Assembly (NCBI GenBank): GCA_900551245.1
Contig: URVC01000060.1
Location: 1 to 28,672, forward strand
Direction of reading: 5' to 3'
Length of the DNA stretch: 28,672 nt
Source of the DNA: an uncultured bacterium
Lineage (GTDB): Bacteria > Verrucomicrobiota > Lentisphaeria > Victivallales > Victivallaceae
The notes beneath the pieces were generated by a model that saw only the letters and a program-made list of their open reading frames with translations, was not told the DNA's origin and made no database searches. The translations under genes and the position numbers were made by a program. How positions within the stretch are numbered: position 1 is the stretch's first letter; each line of letters opens with the position of its first letter. Below, piece after piece: positions 25,784 to 28,672 of this stretch.

Positions 25784-25812
25784 TTGCATTGGACTGACAT
25801 TCTCGGTATAAT
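25784..25812 (+). promoter_or_regulatory. Sigma70-like promoter of the GH78 gene
   Basis: TTGCAT (25784-25789), 17-base spacer, perfect TATAAT (25807-25812). The expected transcript starts about 25819 and leaves a ~60-base leader with no obvious ribosome site. Confidence 0.7.
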
Positions 25813-25881
25813 AAATTCGAATTCAAATTAAAAACAGCAAGTCAATCTTTCAGATGGACTCAAAAATCAGATTAAATTGTT

Positions 25882-28413
25882 ATGAAAAATATATCAAAAC
25901 TGAATTGTTTCGACCTAAAAATTGAGTATTTGACTGAACCAATTGGCATGGATGAACGCCATCCGCGTTTTTTTTGGAAAATTGATTCAGGGACACAAAG
26001 CGCTTGGCAAATTGAGGTGGAAAATGTTATCAATACTGGAAAAGTTCTCGGAAGTGAGTCCATCCAAGTCATCATTCCTAATCTTATTTTGAAACCAAAG
26101 CATGTATACCGTTGGCGCGTAAGAATTTGGGATGAGAACGATTGTCCTTGTGCATGGAGTTCCTGGAATTCTTTTGAGACTGGGTTGTTCGGAGAATTTC
26201 CTGGAGAATGGATTCGCAGTTCCATAACCGGTACGGACAGTCAACCTTGCGCATATTTTCGTTCGCTTTTTTATTTAGATAAGCAGCCGCACAAAGCTCG
26301 GCTTTTCATGACCGCCCTTGGGATGTATGAACCTAGTTTGAATGGTTCTGCAATAACTGAAAACTGTTTCCTCCCTGGCTGGACAGATTACTATCATCGG
26401 GTCCAGTATCAGCTTTTTGACATTACGCATCTTCTTCATCTAGGTGAAAATGTTTTGGGGGTAATTTTGAATGAAGGCTGGTTTTCTGGAAAAATTACGA
26501 GACAATGGACGCTTGGACGTATCATGTATGGAGAAACTCCAGCATTCAAAGCATTGTTAGAAGTAGATGGGGGGGCAATTCCTCTGGAATGGCGCTATAA
26601 TATCAACGGCCCGATCCGATGTTCAGATCTTTATCTCGGAGAAAATTATGATGCACGCATGGAGTTGCCCGGCTGGAATCAAACGGGGTATACAGAAAAT
26701 GGGGACTGGTATCCTTCCTTAACATGCTCTCACTCGATTCGCTATGACTGGACGAGTGCACCACCTGTCATTCGTGCTGATTTTTTAAAGCCGGTTTCTA
26801 TCCGTAATCTTTGTGGAGAATTAATCATTGATTTTGGGCAAAATCACGCAGGACGTGAACATATCGTGCTGCACAATGCCCCACGCGGACGTGAAATCAT
26901 TATTCGGCATGGAGAAATGCTTGATAATGATTCCCGCGTTTATACAATCAGTAACCGAGGTGCACGTGCAACGACAATTTATATTACAAAAGGTGGAGAG
27001 CATGAAGTCATTGAACCGCATTTTACCTATTATGGCTATCGTTATATCTCTATCTCTTCTGCAGATGATCTCGAGCTGGAAATTGAAAGTGTTGTCATAC
27101 ATACGGAAATGGAACGCACCGGTTTTTTCAATTGCTCAGATGAACGTATTAATCAACTGTATTCCAATACATTATGGGGGGAATTTAGCAATTATGTTGA
27201 TATCCCTACTGACTGTCCTCAGCGTGATGAAAAACTAGGTTGGACCGGCGATGCCCAAGTCTTTATCGGGACAGCAGCATATCATACGGGGATAGGGGCA
27301 TTCTTTTCCAAATTTTTGACAGATTTGGAACTTTGCTGTAATGAATGTGGAGTTTGCCCACAGTTTATCCCGTTTTATCGAAAAAATGATTTTATCGGAA
27401 CTGCCGGATGGGCTGATGCCAAATTAATTTGTCCAGAAATCCTCTTTCAGATGTACGGGGACCGGAGACTTATGGAGAAATCGTATAAGTCCACCATTCG
27501 TTATCTCCATTATGTCTATGAAAATGAATGCATCGATAATATAACTTCAAATGCCATATGGGGCGATCACATGGCGATCTGTGCGACGGATAAATCATTG
27601 ATTGCCACTGCTTTTTTCGCCAATGCACTACACCTCGGTTCAAAGTTTGCTGAACGTCTCGGGGATTTGAAAACCCAGAATGAACTTCTTGCAATTCGCC
27701 AAAGGGTTCGCATTGCCTGGCAGGAACGTTTTCTAGATGCAGATGGCCGGTTGATCAATGATACAGAGGGTGCGCTTTTACTTGCACTTCAATTTGACAT
27801 GGTTGAACAAAAGCATATTGCTCGCCTAGTAGAGCAATTGCGCGAAAACATTGAGCGGAATCAATGGCATTTGACAACAGGTTTTCTTACTACCTCATTT
27901 CTTATGCCAGTTTTATTGTCACATGGACTTGAAGAAACGGCATACCGTCTATTAAAGCAGGAAGACATGCCCTCTTGGCTGTTTCCCGTGATGCAAGGAG
28001 CAACAACCATCTGGGAGCGTTGGAACGCCTGGAGCAGAAAGAGGGGCTTTGATTATAAAAATATGACAAACTATGGTTCAAGTTTCAACCATTACGCATT
28101 CGGTGCTGTGGCTCAATCCTTCTATGAGTGGGTTTGTGGAATTCGTCCGGATCCGGAGCGTCCGGGATTTAAACACTTTTTTCTTGACCCTCATCCCGGA
28201 AAACATGGTTTCAAATTTGCAAAGAGTGAATATCGCTCAGTATACGGAACAATAAAATCTGAATGGATGCGGGAAGACGATGGAATACTCTTCGCTTTTT
28301 CAGTTCCTCCCAATACTACGGCAACCGTGTTACCGGAAATGCTTCTTCTCACTCCAGGAGAATATACATTATTTAGATATAAAAATGGGAGGTATGTTTT
28401 TGATTTAAAATGA
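25882..28413 (+). CDS. Alpha-L-rhamnosidase (GH78)
   Basis: 843 aa. Hydrolyses terminal alpha-L-rhamnose from glycans or glycosides by inversion. N-terminus LKIEYLTEPIGMDERHPRFFWKI is the family opening; ARLFMTALGMYEPSLNGSAI and LGENVLGVILNEGWFSGKI form the beta-sandwich domains. The (alpha/alpha)6 catalytic domain has DCPQRDEKLGWTGDAQVF (D444, R448, E450, W454, D457), GTAGWADAKLICPEILFQMYGD, and TTIWERWNAW with E712 as the distal catalytic Glu; SFNHYAFGAVAQSFYEWVCGI and the C-terminal beta domain follow. No signal peptide, so cytoplasmic. Start ATG 25882 lacks a clear SD; the ATG at 25854 is out of frame. The gene is visibly AT-richer than neighbours and borders an IS, suggesting recent acquisition. 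Confidence 0.93.
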   Translation: MKNISKLNCFDLKIEYLTEPIGMDERHPRFFWKIDSGTQSAWQIEVENVINTGKVLGSESIQVIIPNLILKPKHVYRWRVRIWDENDCPCAWSSWNSFETGLFGEFPGEWIRSSITGTDSQPCAYFRSLFYLDKQPHKARLFMTALGMYEPSLNGSAITENCFLPGWTDYYHRVQYQLFDITHLLHLGENVLGVILNEGWFSGKITRQWTLGRIMYGETPAFKALLEVDGGAIPLEWRYNINGPIRCSDLYLGENYDARMELPGWNQTGYTENGDWYPSLTCSHSIRYDWTSAPPVIRADFLKPVSIRNLCGELIIDFGQNHAGREHIVLHNAPRGREIIIRHGEMLDNDSRVYTISNRGARATTIYITKGGEHEVIEPHFTYYGYRYISISSADDLELEIESVVIHTEMERTGFFNCSDERINQLYSNTLWGEFSNYVDIPTDCPQRDEKLGWTGDAQVFIGTAAYHTGIGAFFSKFLTDLELCCNECGVCPQFIPFYRKNDFIGTAGWADAKLICPEILFQMYGDRRLMEKSYKSTIRYLHYVYENECIDNITSNAIWGDHMAICATDKSLIATAFFANALHLGSKFAERLGDLKTQNELLAIRQRVRIAWQERFLDADGRLINDTEGALLLALQFDMVEQKHIARLVEQLRENIERNQWHLTTGFLTTSFLMPVLLSHGLEETAYRLLKQEDMPSWLFPVMQGATTIWERWNAWSRKRGFDYKNMTNYGSSFNHYAFGAVAQSFYEWVCGIRPDPERPGFKHFFLDPHPGKHGFKFAKSEYRSVYGTIKSEWMREDDGILFAFSVPPNTTATVLPEMLLLTPGEYTLFRYKNGRYVFDLK

Positions 28414-28509
28414 CTTAACAAAGTGTATTATTCTGATTTGGAACAATTCTCATGGCGATCTTCCATTTTTTTCCAAAAATTGGGGACATAATACAGTAAG
28501 GAAAGGAAT

Positions 28510-28672
28510 ATGCGGATAGTTATATACAATCGGACCAAAGCCCTGATTGCTCTCTTTATTTTTCTGCTGGCTTTCTCAATATTCGGCACTGATTTCATTC
28601 TATTTCAGGTCGATCCGCGGCTCGACGCGCGGGGTCAGGGATTCGATCTGGCCGGCTTTTCCGGAATCCGGA
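28510..28672 (+). CDS. Exported or membrane-anchored protein, N-terminal part (3' end outside window)
   Basis: 54 codons up to the window edge. SD AAGGA precedes the ATG at 28510. A short basic start (MRIVIYNRTK) leads into a hydrophobic stretch (ALIALFIFLLAFSIFG) of a signal peptide or anchor, then DFILFQVDPRLDARGQGFDLAGFSG. No family recognised. The second half returns to the GC-richer composition typical of the left part of the window. The 96-base gap after GH78 contains no clear terminator. Confidence 0.65.
   Translation, partial: MRIVIYNRTKALIALFIFLLAFSIFGTDFILFQVDPRLDARGQGFDLAGFSGIR

Noticed and set aside
1..28672. CRISPR array or defence system
   Set aside because: No regularly spaced repeats with variable spacers and no cas-like or other defence genes were seen.

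Overview
The window looks like a chromosomal stretch of a Lentisphaerota (Victivallis-like) or related PVC-group bacterium. I infer this from H-X9-DG pseudopilin-like proteins, very large secreted glycan-active enzymes, GntR-helix/LacI-sensor regulators, and the absence of SusC/SusD pairs. No rRNA or other taxonomic marker is present, so this is an inference.

Layout. (1) 3-566: the 3' end of an IS5-type transposase gene that enters from the left edge. (2) 7422 down to 629, minus strand: a four-gene catabolic unit. It holds a GntR/LacI-type regulator, a pseudopilin-like protein, a secreted heparinase II/III-like polysaccharide lyase fused to a C-terminal metallo-beta-lactamase (MBL) domain, and a 12-TM sugar transporter. 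(3) 7423-9077: a gene-free zone of about 1.65 kb. It contains a rho-independent terminator followed by a 12-bp match to the 3' end of tmRNA, direct repeats sharing GGTAA/TTACC that resemble integrase arm sites, and the first copy of a ~110-bp structured repeat. (4) 9078-22894, plus strand: seven genes and one pseudopilin-like gene, namely a mutarotase-fold-like protein, a NodB-type deacetylase, an M24-fold protein lacking key metal ligands, a GH20/GH67-like large enzyme, a sugar O-acetyltransferase, the pseudopilin, a very large GH42-like secreted protein with an inserted GH2-type domain, and a TIM-barrel glycosidase-like protein. (5) 23024-24076: a second GntR/LacI-type regulator. (6) 24218-24327: the second copy of the ~110-bp repeat. 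(7) 24499-25517, minus strand: an IS5-family transposase split by a frameshift. (8) 25882-28413: an AT-richer GH78 alpha-L-rhamnosidase behind a strong sigma70-like promoter and four phased ATTGCGC half-sites. (9) 28510-28672: the start of an exported protein cut by the window edge.

The common theme is uptake and breakdown of complex, probably host- or plant-derived glycans, in modules each governed by its own regulator. The plus-strand cluster combines de-acetylation, several hydrolases and an acetyltransferase, suggesting an acetylated or N-acetylated glycan, but it has no transporter in view. The substrate cannot be fixed from sequence alone. The most unusual items are the lyase-MBL fusion, the nested GH42/GH2 protein, the covarying repeat that occurs on both sides of the 16-kb cluster, the possible ssrA attachment scar, and the helically phased operator before the rhamnosidase.
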